From NCBI GenBank assembly GCA_018993155.1, contig JAGKSX010000033.1:1-35150 (forward strand): a stretch of DNA of 35,150 nucleotides, written 5' to 3'. The notes beneath the pieces were generated by a model that ran no database searches, was not told the DNA's origin, and saw only the letters and a program-made list of their open reading frames with translations. Below, in pieces: positions 25,148-35,150 of this stretch. The position numbers were made by a program, and so were the translations under genes. Source of the DNA: Hydrogenophaga sp. (GTDB taxonomy: Bacteria > Pseudomonadota > Gammaproteobacteria > Burkholderiales > Burkholderiaceae_C). The first letter of the stretch is position 1. Each line of letters begins with the position of its first letter.

Positions 25148-25477
25148 ATGAACCTGACGATCAGCGGTCACCACCTCGAGGTCACACCCGCCTTGCGCGG
25201 TTACGTCACCACCAAACTGGAGCGCATCTCCCGACACTTCGATCAAGTGGTCGACATCAAGGTGCTGTTGACGGTGGACAACCTCAAGGAGAAGGACCTG
25301 CGACAAAAGGCCGAGTGCAATGTCCACGTCAAAGGGCGCGACCTGTTTGCGGAAAGCGTCCATGCCGATCTCTATGCGGCGGTGGACGAACTGGCCGACA
25401 AACTGGACCGCCAGGTGCTGCGCTACAAGGACAAGACGCAAGACCATCACCACGGTACGGTCAAACGTTTGATGTGA
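25148..25477 (+). CDS. hpf: Ribosome hibernation promoting factor
   Basis: This 109-residue short HPF binds the 30S decoding region and promotes ribosome dimers in stationary phase. The sequence opens [32 protein letters not shown] and includes [24 protein letters not shown], the characteristic alpha/beta layout. It ends [16 protein letters not shown] without the long-form extension. GGAGG upstream supports the start. In many proteobacteria it lies after rpoN. Here the upstream gene is a divergent hybrid kinase, and hpf is followed by its own strong terminator before ptsN. Confidence 0.93.
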   Translation: MNLTISGHHLEVTPALRGYVTTKLERISRHFDQVVDIKVLLTVDNLKEKDLRQKAECNVHVKGRDLFAESVHADLYAAVDELADKLDRQVLRYKDKTQDHHHGTVKRLM

Positions 25478-25527
25478 CCCGCTCACGGCTCCCGGCGCAG
25501 GGAGCGTGAGAAATGTTGCATTGCAGC

Positions 25528-25557
25528 AAGCCGCTTGATATGTCAAGCGGCTTTTTT
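25528..25557 (+). terminator. Rho-independent terminator after hpf
   Basis: AAGCCGCTTGA (25528-25538) pairs perfectly with TCAAGCGGCTT (25543-25553) around a 4-base loop, with further T after the stem. It separates hpf from ptsN. Confidence 0.92.
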
Positions 25558-25591
25558 GTGCCCGCAGTCTAGCCAAGGGACACCAACTCGG

Positions 25592-25597
25592 CATAAT
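25592..25597 (+). promoter_or_regulatory. Candidate ptsN -10 box
   Basis: CATAAT lies 21 bases before the ptsN ATG and after the hpf terminator. The matching -35 is weak. An independent ptsN promoter is expected because the terminator cuts it from hpf. Confidence 0.35.
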
Positions 25598-25618
25598 TTG
25601 CGGTCCGAAAGGGCCCAC

Positions 25619-26089
25619 ATGAACCGACTTTCCGCCATATTGCCCGCCGTGCAAGTGCTTGTTGGCGTCGACGCCACCAGCAAGAAACGCGCATTCGAAG
25701 AGGCAGGCCTGCTGTTTGAAACCGAGCACGGGCTCAATCGCGCCCTGATCACCGACAGCCTCTTCGCGCGCGAGCGTCTCGGCTCCACCGGGCTCGGCCA
25801 TGGCGTGGCCATCCCCCACGGTCGCATCAAGGGTCTCAAGCAGCCGCTGGCCGCGGTGTTCCAGCTCGGCAGCCCGATCGGCTTCGACGCGCCCGACGAG
25901 CAGCCGGTGCAGTTCATGATCTTCCTGCTGGTGCCCGAAGTGGCCACACAGAAGCACCTCGAAATCCTGTCCGAGATCGCCGAGATGCTCAGCGACAGCG
26001 CCCTGCGCGAGCAGATGAAGACCTCCACCGACGCTGCCGAGCTGCACAAGCTGATCACGTCCTGGCAGTCGGCCCACGCCGCCGCCTGA
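25619..26089 (+). CDS. ptsN: Nitrogen-regulatory PTS IIA protein (EIIA-Ntr)
   Basis: This 156-residue phosphocarrier of the nitrogen PTS accepts phosphate from NPr/HPr-like proteins and regulates potassium transport, sensor kinases and other targets. The phosphorylated His is in LGHGVAIPHGRIKGL. The rest (FELGSP-like FQLGSPIGFDAPDEQPVQF, then LEILSEIAEMLSD) matches the family. The start at 25619 (MNRLSAILP) is standard, while the longer frame starts inside the hpf terminator. hprK follows, but a dispersed repeat separates them. Confidence 0.94.
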   Translation: MNRLSAILPAVQVLVGVDATSKKRAFEEAGLLFETEHGLNRALITDSLFARERLGSTGLGHGVAIPHGRIKGLKQPLAAVFQLGSPIGFDAPDEQPVQFMIFLLVPEVATQKHLEILSEIAEMLSDSALREQMKTSTDAAELHKLITSWQSAHAAA

Positions 26090-26096
26090 ATTTTGA

Positions 26097-26172
26097 GCCC
26101 CCACGCTTCACCGTTTCACGGGTCGCTGCCCCCCGAGGGGGCTGACCAGCCTTGGGGCGGCCCTGCGGCTGG
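26097..26172 (+). repeat. Dispersed GC-rich repeat, copy A (ptsN-hprK gap)
   Basis: This 76-base element fills the gap after ptsN and ends just before hprK. Its reverse complement matches 29931-30007. The central 45 bases differ at one position and the flanks match with a few changes. It contains a GCCCCC-CGA-GGGGGC hairpin. No ORF or transposase is associated, so it is a MITE-like or REP-like element, mobilised by an unknown mechanism. Confidence 0.85.
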
Positions 26173-26181
26173 CCGCTTGCC

Positions 26182-27132
26182 TTGAAACCCACCGTCGTCA
26201 GCGCCGATGTCCTGTTCGAGGACCATCGCGACGCCCTGAAATGGCAGTGGATTGCCGGTCTCGGGGCTTCCGAGCGCCGTTTCGACGAAGTCGCCATCCG
26301 CGCCGCGCGTTCCGGCGCCGATCTGGTCGGGTACCTCAACTACATCCACCCCTACCGTGTGCAGGTGTTCGGCGAGCGCGAAGTCGCCTACCTCACCAGC
26401 CCCAGTGAGGACGACAACCGACGCCGCGTGGCGCGCATCGTCACGCTGGAGCCGCCGGTGCTGGTGGTGGCCGACGGGCAGACCGCGCCCGACGCCCTCA
26501 CCGCGATGTGCGAGCGGGCCCAGATCCCGATGTTCTCCACGCAGGAGTCGGCGGCTTTTGTCATCGACGTGCTGCGTGCCTATCTCTCGCGCCATTTCGC
26601 CGACCGTTCCTCCATGCACGGTGTGTTCATGGACATCCTGGGCATGGGCGTGCTGATCACCGGCGAATCCGGGCTGGGCAAGAGCGAACTGGGCCTGGAA
26701 CTGATCTCGCGCGGCCACGGCCTGGTGGCCGATGACGCGGTGGACCTCTACCGCATCAACCAGACCAGCATCGAGGGCCGTTGCCCCGAGCTGTTGCAGA
26801 ACCTGCTCGAGGTGCGCGGCATCGGCCTGCTCGACATCAAGGCCATCTTTGGCGAGACCGCCGTTCGCCGCAAGATGCGGCTCTCGCTGATCGTGCACCT
26901 GGTGCGCCGAGAAACCATGGAGCGGGACTACGAGCGCATGCCCCACGAGCCGCTGTACCAGGACGTGCTGGGCGTGCCGGTGCGCAAGGCAGTGATCCAG
27001 GTGGTGGCCGGCCGCAACATCGCCGTGCTGGTGGAAGCGGCCGTGCGCAACACCATCCTGCAGCTGCGCGGCATCGACACCTACCAGGAATTCGTCTCAC
27101 GCCACCGCGCGGCCATGTCGCGCAGTGAGTAG
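26182..27132 (+). CDS. hprK: HPr kinase/phosphorylase
   Basis: This 316-residue bifunctional enzyme phosphorylates and dephosphorylates HPr on Ser in response to metabolites. In proteobacteria it usually lies in a nitrogen-PTS cluster. The Walker A is GESGLGKS at residues 161-168. H146 of the conserved SSMHGVF is present. The family signature [15 protein letters not shown] is at 210-224. The start is chosen as TTG at 26182 ([17 protein letters not shown]) because conserved sequence begins there. A longer frame from 26152 would translate repeat DNA. No Shine-Dalgarno is evident, so the repeat just upstream may affect initiation. It converges with fur. Confidence 0.92.
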   Translation: MKPTVVSADVLFEDHRDALKWQWIAGLGASERRFDEVAIRAARSGADLVGYLNYIHPYRVQVFGEREVAYLTSPSEDDNRRRVARIVTLEPPVLVVADGQTAPDALTAMCERAQIPMFSTQESAAFVIDVLRAYLSRHFADRSSMHGVFMDILGMGVLITGESGLGKSELGLELISRGHGLVADDAVDLYRINQTSIEGRCPELLQNLLEVRGIGLLDIKAIFGETAVRRKMRLSLIVHLVRRETMERDYERMPHEPLYQDVLGVPVRKAVIQVVAGRNIAVLVEAAVRNTILQLRGIDTYQEFVSRHRAAMSRSE

Positions 27133-27150
27133 AAGAAACACCCCCGCGCC

Positions 27151-27181
27151 GCCTGCGGCCTGGCAAAGCCAGTTCCGCGGC
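27151..27181 (-). repeat. Hairpin repeat, copy 2 (hprK/fur convergent gap)
   Basis: This inverted copy of the 31-base element at 20566-20596 differs at two positions, both in the loop. A longer stem is closed by GCGCCGC (27146-27152) and GCGGCGC (27177-27183). Like copy 1 it lies between two convergent genes. Confidence 0.75.
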
Positions 27182-27212
27182 GCTTCTAGAAAAGAAAACC
27201 CGGGCGCGTTCG

Positions 27213-27656
27213 TCAGGTGACGCGGTGCACATTGCCCCGGTGCGGGCAATCGGTCTTGCTGCAATTGGCGTAGAGCGACAGCGCGTGCTCCTGCAGCACG
27301 AAGCCACGGGCCTTGGCCACCATCTGCTGGCGCTTCTCGATCTCGGCGTCGAAGAATTCCTCGACCCGTCCACAGTCCAGGCACACCAGGTGGTCGTGGT
27401 GCTGGCCTTCGTTGAGTTCGAACACCGATTTGCCCGACTCGAAGTTGCTGCGCGTGAGCAGGCCCGCCTGCTCGAACTGCATCAGCACGCGGTAGACCGT
27501 GGCCAGGCCGATGTCCGAGCGCTCTTCGAGCAGCACGCGAAACACGTCTTCGGCCGTCATGTGCCGTTGTTTGGCGTTCTGGAACACCTCCAGAATCTTC
27601 AGCCGGGGCAGGGTGGCCTTGAGCCCCGTGCTCTTGAGTTCTTCGATGTTGGTCAT
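27213..27656 (-). CDS. fur: Ferric uptake regulator
   Basis: This 147-residue Fe2+-dependent repressor of iron acquisition genes has an N-terminal winged helix ([15 protein letters not shown], then [21 protein letters not shown]). The metal-binding region is [20 protein letters not shown], with the CxxC zinc site and a second Cys pair in NCSKTDCPH. The start at 27656 ([11 protein letters not shown]) is standard. It is divergent from bamE, a pairing common in betaproteobacteria, across a 187-base gap that contains a small palindrome (27758-27770). Confidence 0.96.
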   Translation of the reverse strand: MTNIEELKSTGLKATLPRLKILEVFQNAKQRHMTAEDVFRVLLEERSDIGLATVYRVLMQFEQAGLLTRSNFESGKSVFELNEGQHHDHLVCLDCGRVEEFFDAEIEKRQQMVAKARGFVLQEHALSLYANCSKTDCPHRGNVHRVT

Positions 27657-27757
27657 GGCAGGCAGGTGCAAGGGGTTGAAACAGGCGCAAATCAGCGCCA
27701 CCGGGCATCGCCGACCCCTGGGGTGGGTGCCCTCCGGCGCAGGACCCCGGGGCTACA

Positions 27758-27770
27758 ATGATCGGATCAT
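27758..27770. promoter_or_regulatory. Palindrome in the fur/bamE divergent promoter region
   Basis: ATGATCGGATCAT is a perfect 6+1+6 inverted repeat. It overlaps a plus-strand -10-like TACAAT (27754-27759) and a minus-strand TATGAT (27766-27771). Its ATGAT/ATCAT ends echo the Fur-box half site but it lacks the full ATAAT pattern, so a Fur site is only a possibility. Confidence 0.4.
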
Positions 27771-27843
27771 ATCGCCAGCGTCCGCCGGCTGCCGCATTTT
27801 TCCCCGTGCGGCACACGGCGTTGCGCCTCCAGGGTCAGCCCAC

Positions 27844-28410
27844 ATGCATTTCCTCTCACCCCGCCGCGCCCGTTCCACGAAGCCGTCTCCGCGTCTGGCG
27901 CACGCCCTGTGCGCGCTGATGGCCGTGGCCTCGCTCTCGGCCTGCAGCTACGTCCCGACCATCATCACCCCCTACAAGATCGACATCGTGCAGGGCAACG
28001 TGGTCACGCGTGAGCAGGCGCAGGCGCTCAAGCCCGGCTTGTCGCGGGCCGAGGTGCGCGACATCCTGGGCTCGCCCCTTCTGTCCAGCGTGTTCCATGC
28101 CGACCGCTGGGACTACGTGTTCACCTTCCGCCGCCAGGGCCAGGAGCCCCAGCAGCGCAAGCTGACGGTGTTCTTCAAGGGCGAGACGCTCGAACGTTTT
28201 GAGGGCGACGAGCTGCCCAGCGAGGTGGAATTCGTGGCTTCGCTCGACGCGAGGCGCAAGTTCGGCAAGGTGCCGCAGCTGCAGGCCACCGAGGCCCAGC
28301 TGAAAGCCTTCCAGGACAAGAACACCCCCCTGGCGCCCGAGCCGACGCCGCCGGCGCCATCGCCCGACACCGTCTACCCGCCGCTGGAGAGCTCGGGAGC
28401 GGCACGTTGA
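27844..28410 (+). CDS. bamE: Outer-membrane assembly lipoprotein BamE
   Basis: This 188-residue lipoprotein of the BAM complex inserts outer-membrane beta-barrels. It has a long basic N-region, the lipobox LSAC with lipidated C34, and the BamE signature [47 protein letters not shown]. The C-terminal tail is longer than in E. coli and Pro-rich ([17 protein letters not shown]), a common feature of betaproteobacterial BamE. Its stop overlaps the TTG start of dapB by three bases, and it is divergent from fur. Confidence 0.94.
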   Translation: MHFLSPRRARSTKPSPRLAHALCALMAVASLSACSYVPTIITPYKIDIVQGNVVTREQAQALKPGLSRAEVRDILGSPLLSSVFHADRWDYVFTFRRQGQEPQQRKLTVFFKGETLERFEGDELPSEVEFVASLDARRKFGKVPQLQATEAQLKAFQDKNTPLAPEPTPPAPSPDTVYPPLESSGAAR

Positions 28411-29228
28411 GCGCCGCCGTGAACACCGCCCTGCGCGTGTGTGTGGCCGGCGCCAGCGGCCGCATGGGTCAGATGCTGGTCGAAGCCGTGCGCGACAGCG
28501 GCGACTGCACCCTGACCGGCGCGCTCGACATCGCCGGCAGCCCGGCCATCGGCCAGGACGCGGCCGGCTTTGGGGGGCAGGCCAGTGGTGTGCCCACCCC
28601 CGCCGCCCTGCCCGCCGGCCTCTCGGGCAGCCAGTTCCTGATCGACTTCACCCGCCCCGAGGGCACGATGGCGCATTTGCGCGAATGCGCGAAGCTCGGC
28701 GTGGCCGTGGTCATCGGCACCACCGGATTCACCGACGCGCAGAAGGCCGAGATCGCGCAGATCGCGAAGCAGATCCCCATCGTCATGGCGCCCAACATGA
28801 GCGTGGGCGTCAACGTCACGCTCAAGCTGCTGGAGATGGCGGCCAAGGCCATGGCCACGGGCTACGACATCGAGATCATCGAGGCGCACCACCGCCACAA
28901 GGTGGACGCGCCCAGCGGCACCGCGCTCAAGATGGGCGAGGTGATCGCCGACGCGCTGGGCCGTGACCTCAAAGAATGCGCGGTCTATGCGCGCGAAGGC
29001 GTCACCGGCGAGCGCGACCCGTCGACCATTGGTTTCGCGGCCATCCGCGGCGGCGACATCGTGGGCGACCACACCGTGCTGTTCGCCGGCACCGGCGAGC
29101 GCATCGAGATCACGCACAAGTCCAGCAGCCGCACCACCTACGCTCAGGGCAGCCTGCGCGCGGTGCGTTTCCTGGCTGGCAAGCCCGCTGGCCTGTACGA
29201 CATGTTCGACGTGCTAGGCCTGCGCTGA
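28407..29228 (+). CDS. dapB: 4-hydroxy-tetrahydrodipicolinate reductase
   Basis: This 273-residue NAD(P)H-dependent enzyme of lysine and meso-diaminopimelate synthesis has the Rossmann motif [10 protein letters not shown] at the N-terminus. Next come [32 protein letters not shown] and the catalytic [13 protein letters not shown]. The start is TTG at 28407, supported by GGGAG eight bases upstream and by overlap with the bamE stop. GTG at 28419 is an alternative. The upstream lipoprotein and downstream ExbB/ExbD genes suggest one envelope-linked operon. Confidence 0.96.
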   Translation: MSAAVNTALRVCVAGASGRMGQMLVEAVRDSGDCTLTGALDIAGSPAIGQDAAGFGGQASGVPTPAALPAGLSGSQFLIDFTRPEGTMAHLRECAKLGVAVVIGTTGFTDAQKAEIAQIAKQIPIVMAPNMSVGVNVTLKLLEMAAKAMATGYDIEIIEAHHRHKVDAPSGTALKMGEVIADALGRDLKECAVYAREGVTGERDPSTIGFAAIRGGDIVGDHTVLFAGTGERIEITHKSSSRTTYAQGSLRAVRFLAGKPAGLYDMFDVLGLR

Positions 29229-29250
29229 GCACCGCCTCCGCCACAGCCCC

Positions 29251-29928
29251 ATGGACGCCAGCGCCCCGGTGGGCCTTCTGCAGACCCTGAGCCAGGCCGA
29301 CGCTCTTGGCCGTGCCGTGGCCCTGCTGCTGCTGGCCATGTCGGTCGCGAGCTGGGTGGTCATTCTCTGGAAAGCCTGGCTGCTGCGCCGCGCCGCCGCC
29401 GACCTGAACCTGAGCACCGCCGCCTTCTGGCAGGCCAGCGACCTGGACGACGCCCAGGCCCGCCTGGGCCGTTTCGACCCGCAGCAGATCGTGCTGCCCC
29501 TGCTGCAGGCCGCTCGCGGCCTGGACAGCGCAGCGCCCCACACCCTGGCCGCCGCCGGCGACCGCTCCCAGCAGCTCACCCGTGTGCTGCGCGATGCCCT
29601 GCACCGCGTGCTGCACCGCCTGCAGTTCGGCCAGGTGCTGCTGGCCACCGTGGGCTCCACCGCGCCCTTCGTGGGCCTGCTGGGCACCGTCTGGGGCATC
29701 TACCACGCGCTCACCGGCATCGGGCTGGACGGGCCCTTTCGCATCGAGCAGGTGTCCGGCCCGGTGGGCGAGGCGCTGGTGATGACCGCCGCCGGCCTGG
29801 CGGTGGCGATTCCCGCCGTGCTCGCCTACAACGTGCTGGGCCGCCAGATTGCCCGCATCGAGGCCGACCTGGAAGGCTTCGCGCGCGACCTGCGCGAGCT
29901 CCTGGCGCATCCGGGTAGCCCATCGTGA
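29251..29928 (+). CDS. exbB: MotA/TolQ/ExbB proton-channel protein
   Basis: This 225-residue inner-membrane protein pairs with ExbD to couple the proton motive force to a TonB- or Tol-type partner. Three hydrophobic segments are visible: AVALLLLAMSVASWVVILW, the conserved LLATVGSTAPFVGLLGTVWGIYHAL and PVGEALVMTAAGLAVAIPAVLAYNVL. It follows dapB by 22 bases. TolQ is a possible alternative, but no tolA, tolB or pal is nearby and tonB is not in the window. Confidence 0.9.
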   Translation: MDASAPVGLLQTLSQADALGRAVALLLLAMSVASWVVILWKAWLLRRAAADLNLSTAAFWQASDLDDAQARLGRFDPQQIVLPLLQAARGLDSAAPHTLAAAGDRSQQLTRVLRDALHRVLHRLQFGQVLLATVGSTAPFVGLLGTVWGIYHALTGIGLDGPFRIEQVSGPVGEALVMTAAGLAVAIPAVLAYNVLGRQIARIEADLEGFARDLRELLAHPGSPS

Positions 29929-29930
29929 GA

Positions 29931-30007
29931 CCTGCCGCCGGGCCGCCCCAAGGCAGGTCAGCCCCCTCGGGGGGCAGCGACCCGCGTCAGCGGCGGAGCG
30001 TGGGGGC
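29931..30007 (-). repeat. Dispersed GC-rich repeat, copy B (exbB-exbD gap)
   Basis: This inverted copy of the element at 26097-26172 fills the space from just after the exbB stop to the base before the exbD ATG. It contains GGAG at 29995-29998, which lies nine bases from the ATG and appears to serve as the exbD Shine-Dalgarno site. Confidence 0.85.
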
Positions 30008-30442
30008 ATGAGCTTCGGCCGGCTGGAACGCCCCACGGGCGACCGGCCCATGAGCGACATCAACGTCACGCCCCTGGTGGACGTGATGCTGGTGCTGCTG
30101 GTGATCTTCATCATTGCCGCCCCCTTCATGGCCGGCCGGCTGGCCCTGGAACTCCCCAAGGCCGAGGCGCCCGCCACCGCCCCGGCGGCGGCCGAGGCCT
30201 TTGTTTCCCTGGCCCTGGACGCCAAGGGTCAGCTGCACTGGAACGACGAACCGCTGGCCGAGGACGCCTTGCGCCAGCGCCTGCAGGAGACTGCCCGGCG
30301 CAACCCTGCCACCGAGCTGCAGCTGCGCGCCGACGCCGCCGCGCCCTATGGCCGCGTGGTGCAGCTGATCGGCCTGGCGCAGAGCGCCGGCCTCTCGCGC
30401 ATCGGCTTCGTGGCCGACAGCGCGCCCCCCGCCGCGCGCTGA
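30008..30442 (+). CDS. exbD: ExbD/TolR biopolymer transport protein
   Basis: This 144-residue protein has a single membrane helix (about residues 22-43). The conserved Asp-containing motif SDINVTPLVDVMLVLLVIFII marks the helix with the proton-carrying Asp of ExbD/TolR proteins. The periplasmic part (AFVSLALDAKGQLHWNDEPL through YGRVVQLIGLAQSAGLSRIGFV) is typical. The start at 30008 uses GGAG inside the repeat. It is the partner of the upstream ExbB. Confidence 0.93.
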   Translation: MSFGRLERPTGDRPMSDINVTPLVDVMLVLLVIFIIAAPFMAGRLALELPKAEAPATAPAAAEAFVSLALDAKGQLHWNDEPLAEDALRQRLQETARRNPATELQLRADAAAPYGRVVQLIGLAQSAGLSRIGFVADSAPPAAR

Positions 30443-30556
30443 ATGCCGGGGCACCGGCGTGCGGATCGGGCCAAGGCCTAAAATCCCGCATCTCCCCGCG
30501 CCACCGCGCGCCCTCTCTCCTTTCACCCCGTCCCCGGCTGGTCCGGCCCCTGGTTC

Positions 30557-33238
<2,682 letters not shown>

Positions 33239-33248
33239 AAGTCGATTC

Positions 33249-33788
33249 ATGCCAACCCACCGCGCGCTCCCGTCGTCCCCTTCTGCCACGCGCCGCCGCG
33301 CACTGTTGCAACTGGCGGCGGGCGCCGTGGTGCTGGCGGGCGGCGTTGCCGGCTGCGGCTTCAAGCTGCGCCAGGCACCCACCTTCGCCTTCAAGACCGT
33401 GCGCTTCGCCAGTGCCGCGAGCACACCCGTGGCATACGAGTTGCGCAAGGCGCTGCTCACCAACGGCCTGCAGGTGGTGAGCGGTGCGACACCCGCCGAC
33501 GTGGTGTTGACCGTGGTTGCCGACCAGCGCGAGCGCATCGCCGTGGGCCAGACGGCCGCCGGCCAGGTGCGAGAACTGCAGTTGCGCACGCGCTTCACCT
33601 TCCGCTTGCGCACGGCAACCGACAAGGATCTGATCGAGGACACGGAACTGCTGCTGGAGCGCGAGCTGAGCTTCAACGAAACGGTGGTGCTCTCCAAGGC
33701 GTCCGAAGAAGAGCTGCTGTACCGGGACATGGTGAGCGATGCCGTGCAGCAGGTCGTGCGCCGCATGGCGGCGGTGAAATCCCTCTGA
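33249..33788 (+). CDS. lptE: LPS-assembly lipoprotein LptE
   Basis: This 179-residue outer-membrane lipoprotein plugs LptD for lipopolysaccharide export. The N-terminus has RRR then a hydrophobic run and the lipobox VAGC with C36 (GGVAGCGFKLRQ). The body shows the LptE pattern: TPVAYELRKALLTNGLQVV, a central beta-rich stretch, and MVSDAVQQVVRRMAAV at the end. It follows leuS closely and precedes holA, the usual leuS-lptE-holA order in proteobacteria. Confidence 0.93.
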   Translation: MPTHRALPSSPSATRRRALLQLAAGAVVLAGGVAGCGFKLRQAPTFAFKTVRFASAASTPVAYELRKALLTNGLQVVSGATPADVVLTVVADQRERIAVGQTAAGQVRELQLRTRFTFRLRTATDKDLIEDTELLLERELSFNETVVLSKASEEELLYRDMVSDAVQQVVRRMAAVKSL

Positions 33789-33810
33789 CGAACAGCGCCC
33801 AGCGAGACCC

Positions 33811-34863
33811 ATGCAGATCGCCGCACCGCAACTCAGCGCCCAACTGCAGCGTGGGCTCAAGAGCCTCTACACCCTGCACGGCGACGAGCCCTTGCTGGTG
33901 CAGGAGGCGGCCGATGCGATTCGCGCGGTGGCGCGCGAGCAGGGCTACACCGAGCGCACGGTGCACACCGTGGCGGGCGCGCATTTCGATTGGGGCGAGG
34001 TGCTGGCCAGTGGCGGCTCGATGAGCCTGTTCGCCGACAAGCAGCTGATCGAGATCCGCATCCCCTCCGGCAAGCCGGGCAAGGACGGCTCGCAAGTGCT
34101 GCAGCAGATCGCCGAAACCGCGCAGGGCAACGACAGCACCCTCACGCTCGTGCTCTTGCCGCGCCTGGACATGGCCACGCAAAAAGGCGCCTGGTTCGCC
34201 GCACTGGAAAGCTACGGCGCCACCGTGAAGCTGGACCCGGTGGACCGCAAGGCCTTGCCGCAGTGGATCGCGCAGCGCCTGCAACAGCAAGGCCAGCGCG
34301 TGGCCTCGGGCGAGGAGGGCCAGCGCACGCTGCAGTTCTTTGCCGACCGGGTGGAGGGCAATCTGCTCGCCGCGCACCAGGAGATCCAGAAGCTCGCGCT
34401 GTTGCATCCTGCGGGTGAACTCAGCTTCGAGCAGGTGGAGGGCGCGGTGCTGAACGTGGCGCGCTACGACGCCTTCAAGCTGGCCGAGGCCGTGCTGGGC
34501 GGGCAGGTGCAGCGGGTGCAGCGCATGCTGGACGGTCTGCAGGCGGAGGGCGAGGCACCGGTGCTGGTGCATTGGGCTTTGTCGGAAGACATCCGCACGC
34601 TGCACCGCGTCCGCACCGCGATGGACGCGGGCCGGCCTTTGCCGATGGCTTTGCGCGAGAACCGGGTGTGGGGGGTGAAGGAGAAGCTCATGGAGCGCGC
34701 GATTCCTTTGCTCAGCATCGCCACCCTGTCTCGCTGGCTCGATGATGCGCACACCGTGGACGGCATCGTCAAAGGCCTCAAGGTGCCTACCTGGCCTGCC
34801 GATCCCTGGCAGGCTTTGCAGCAGATGGCCATGAAGGTGTCTTTGGCCTGTTCGGTTCGGTAG
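33811..34863 (+). CDS. holA: DNA polymerase III subunit delta
   Basis: This 350-residue clamp-loader subunit opens the beta clamp. The N-terminal module starts MQIAAPQLSAQLQRGLKSLYTLHGDEPLLVQEAAD. The central helices (FFADRVEGNLLAAHQEIQKLALL) and the C-terminal oligomerisation domain (VHWALSEDIRTLHRV) are typical. It lies 22 bases after lptE, as in E. coli. No terminator was found immediately downstream. Confidence 0.95.
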   Translation: MQIAAPQLSAQLQRGLKSLYTLHGDEPLLVQEAADAIRAVAREQGYTERTVHTVAGAHFDWGEVLASGGSMSLFADKQLIEIRIPSGKPGKDGSQVLQQIAETAQGNDSTLTLVLLPRLDMATQKGAWFAALESYGATVKLDPVDRKALPQWIAQRLQQQGQRVASGEEGQRTLQFFADRVEGNLLAAHQEIQKLALLHPAGELSFEQVEGAVLNVARYDAFKLAEAVLGGQVQRVQRMLDGLQAEGEAPVLVHWALSEDIRTLHRVRTAMDAGRPLPMALRENRVWGVKEKLMERAIPLLSIATLSRWLDDAHTVDGIVKGLKVPTWPADPWQALQQMAMKVSLACSVR

Positions 34864-34900
34864 GCTTCTTCCTTTTTCACTCTGCCGCGGTTGGCGAGGT

Positions 34901-35150
34901 CGGGTGGTCCGGGCAGGCTGGCGCCGGCCGCTCGCGGGTGTCTGCCCGGGTCTGCCGCTACCCTTTCGTCAACACCGGGTGGGCGCGCACCCTCTGTGGC
35001 AACCGCGAATGGGGCCAGCGCCCTCCTGCCCGGACCACCCGCCCCACGACAAAAGCAGGCGTGCCAAGCTGGGAGTGCCCACGCTTCTTGCAGGACAGTG
35101 GCGGCGTCCGAATGCGCAGGCCCCCATTCGCGGTTGCCACAGAGGGTGCG
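34901..35150. repeat. Interleaved inverted repeats after holA
   Basis: Arm A (34901-34927) and its inverted copy (35015-35041) match at 24 of 27 positions, including 16 consecutive bases GGGTGGTCCGGGCAGG. Arm B (34986-35016) and its inverted copy (35119-35150) match except for one extra G. The arms interleave (A, B, A', B'), so both hairpins cannot form as simple stems. The last arm reaches the window edge and may continue. A 60-codon ORF on the minus strand has no recognisable motif and is probably not a gene. I see no other feature in this stretch. Confidence 0.75.

Noticed and set aside
26152-26181. Longer HprK N-terminus beginning in the repeat
   Set aside because: Would translate dispersed-repeat DNA ([10 protein letters not shown]); conserved HprK sequence begins at 26182.
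34958-35140. 60-codon minus-strand ORF in the terminal repeats
   Set aside because: Lies almost wholly in inverted-repeat DNA, has no family motif or convincing ribosome-binding site.

Overview
The window is GC-rich, gene-dense bacterial chromosome with strong G/C bias at third codon positions. Gene content and order point to a betaproteobacterium of the order Burkholderiales, most likely family Comamonadaceae (Hydrogenophaga or a close relative). The main support is the block fur / bamE-dapB-exbB-exbD-leuS-lptE-holA, the hpf-ptsN-hprK cluster, and short GC-rich dispersed repeats. The genus is an inference. No rRNA, tRNA, CRISPR array, transposase, integrase or phage gene was seen. The window is core and catabolic chromosome, not an obvious island.

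Left part (1-13.7 kb). A 3-hydroxybenzoate/gentisate operon on the minus strand (3-hydroxybenzoate 6-hydroxylase, gentisate 1,2-dioxygenase, fumarylpyruvate hydrolase cut by the window edge) is read divergently from a MarR regulator, with a palindrome over the operon's -10 box. Next come a TetR regulator and an alpha/beta hydrolase whose promoters carry near-identical operators. A translationally coupled pair follows: a small PNPOx-like protein and a PNPOx-GAF-winged-helix-like fusion. It converges on a hemerythrin-like protein. Then come arfB, ethanolamine ammonia-lyase eutB-eutC, mnmA, a DUF3422 membrane protein and a NudJ-like Nudix hydrolase.

Middle (13.8-25.1 kb). The proton-translocating transhydrogenase genes pntAA, pntAB and pntB form one operon that also contains panD and an exported protein of unknown function. 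After a terminator come fadD, a second terminator, and an MTA/SAH nucleosidase. On the minus strand lie a hybrid histidine kinase, a patatin-like phospholipase and corA. The corA leader holds two hairpins that cannot form together.

Right part (25.1-35.15 kb). hpf, ptsN and hprK (ribosome hibernation and nitrogen-PTS regulation) are followed by convergent fur, then the bamE-dapB-exbB-exbD group, leuS, lptE and holA. The last 290 bases hold two interleaved long inverted repeats and no credible gene.

Two dispersed repeat families run through the intergenic spaces. One (about 77 bp) lies between ptsN and hprK and between exbB and exbD, with shorter relatives elsewhere. The other (31 bp, hairpin-forming) lies between two convergent gene pairs. 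The strongest candidates for something undescribed are the corA leader, the PNPOx/GAF pair, the TetR twin-operator circuit, the interrupted pnt operon, and the inverted repeats at the right end.
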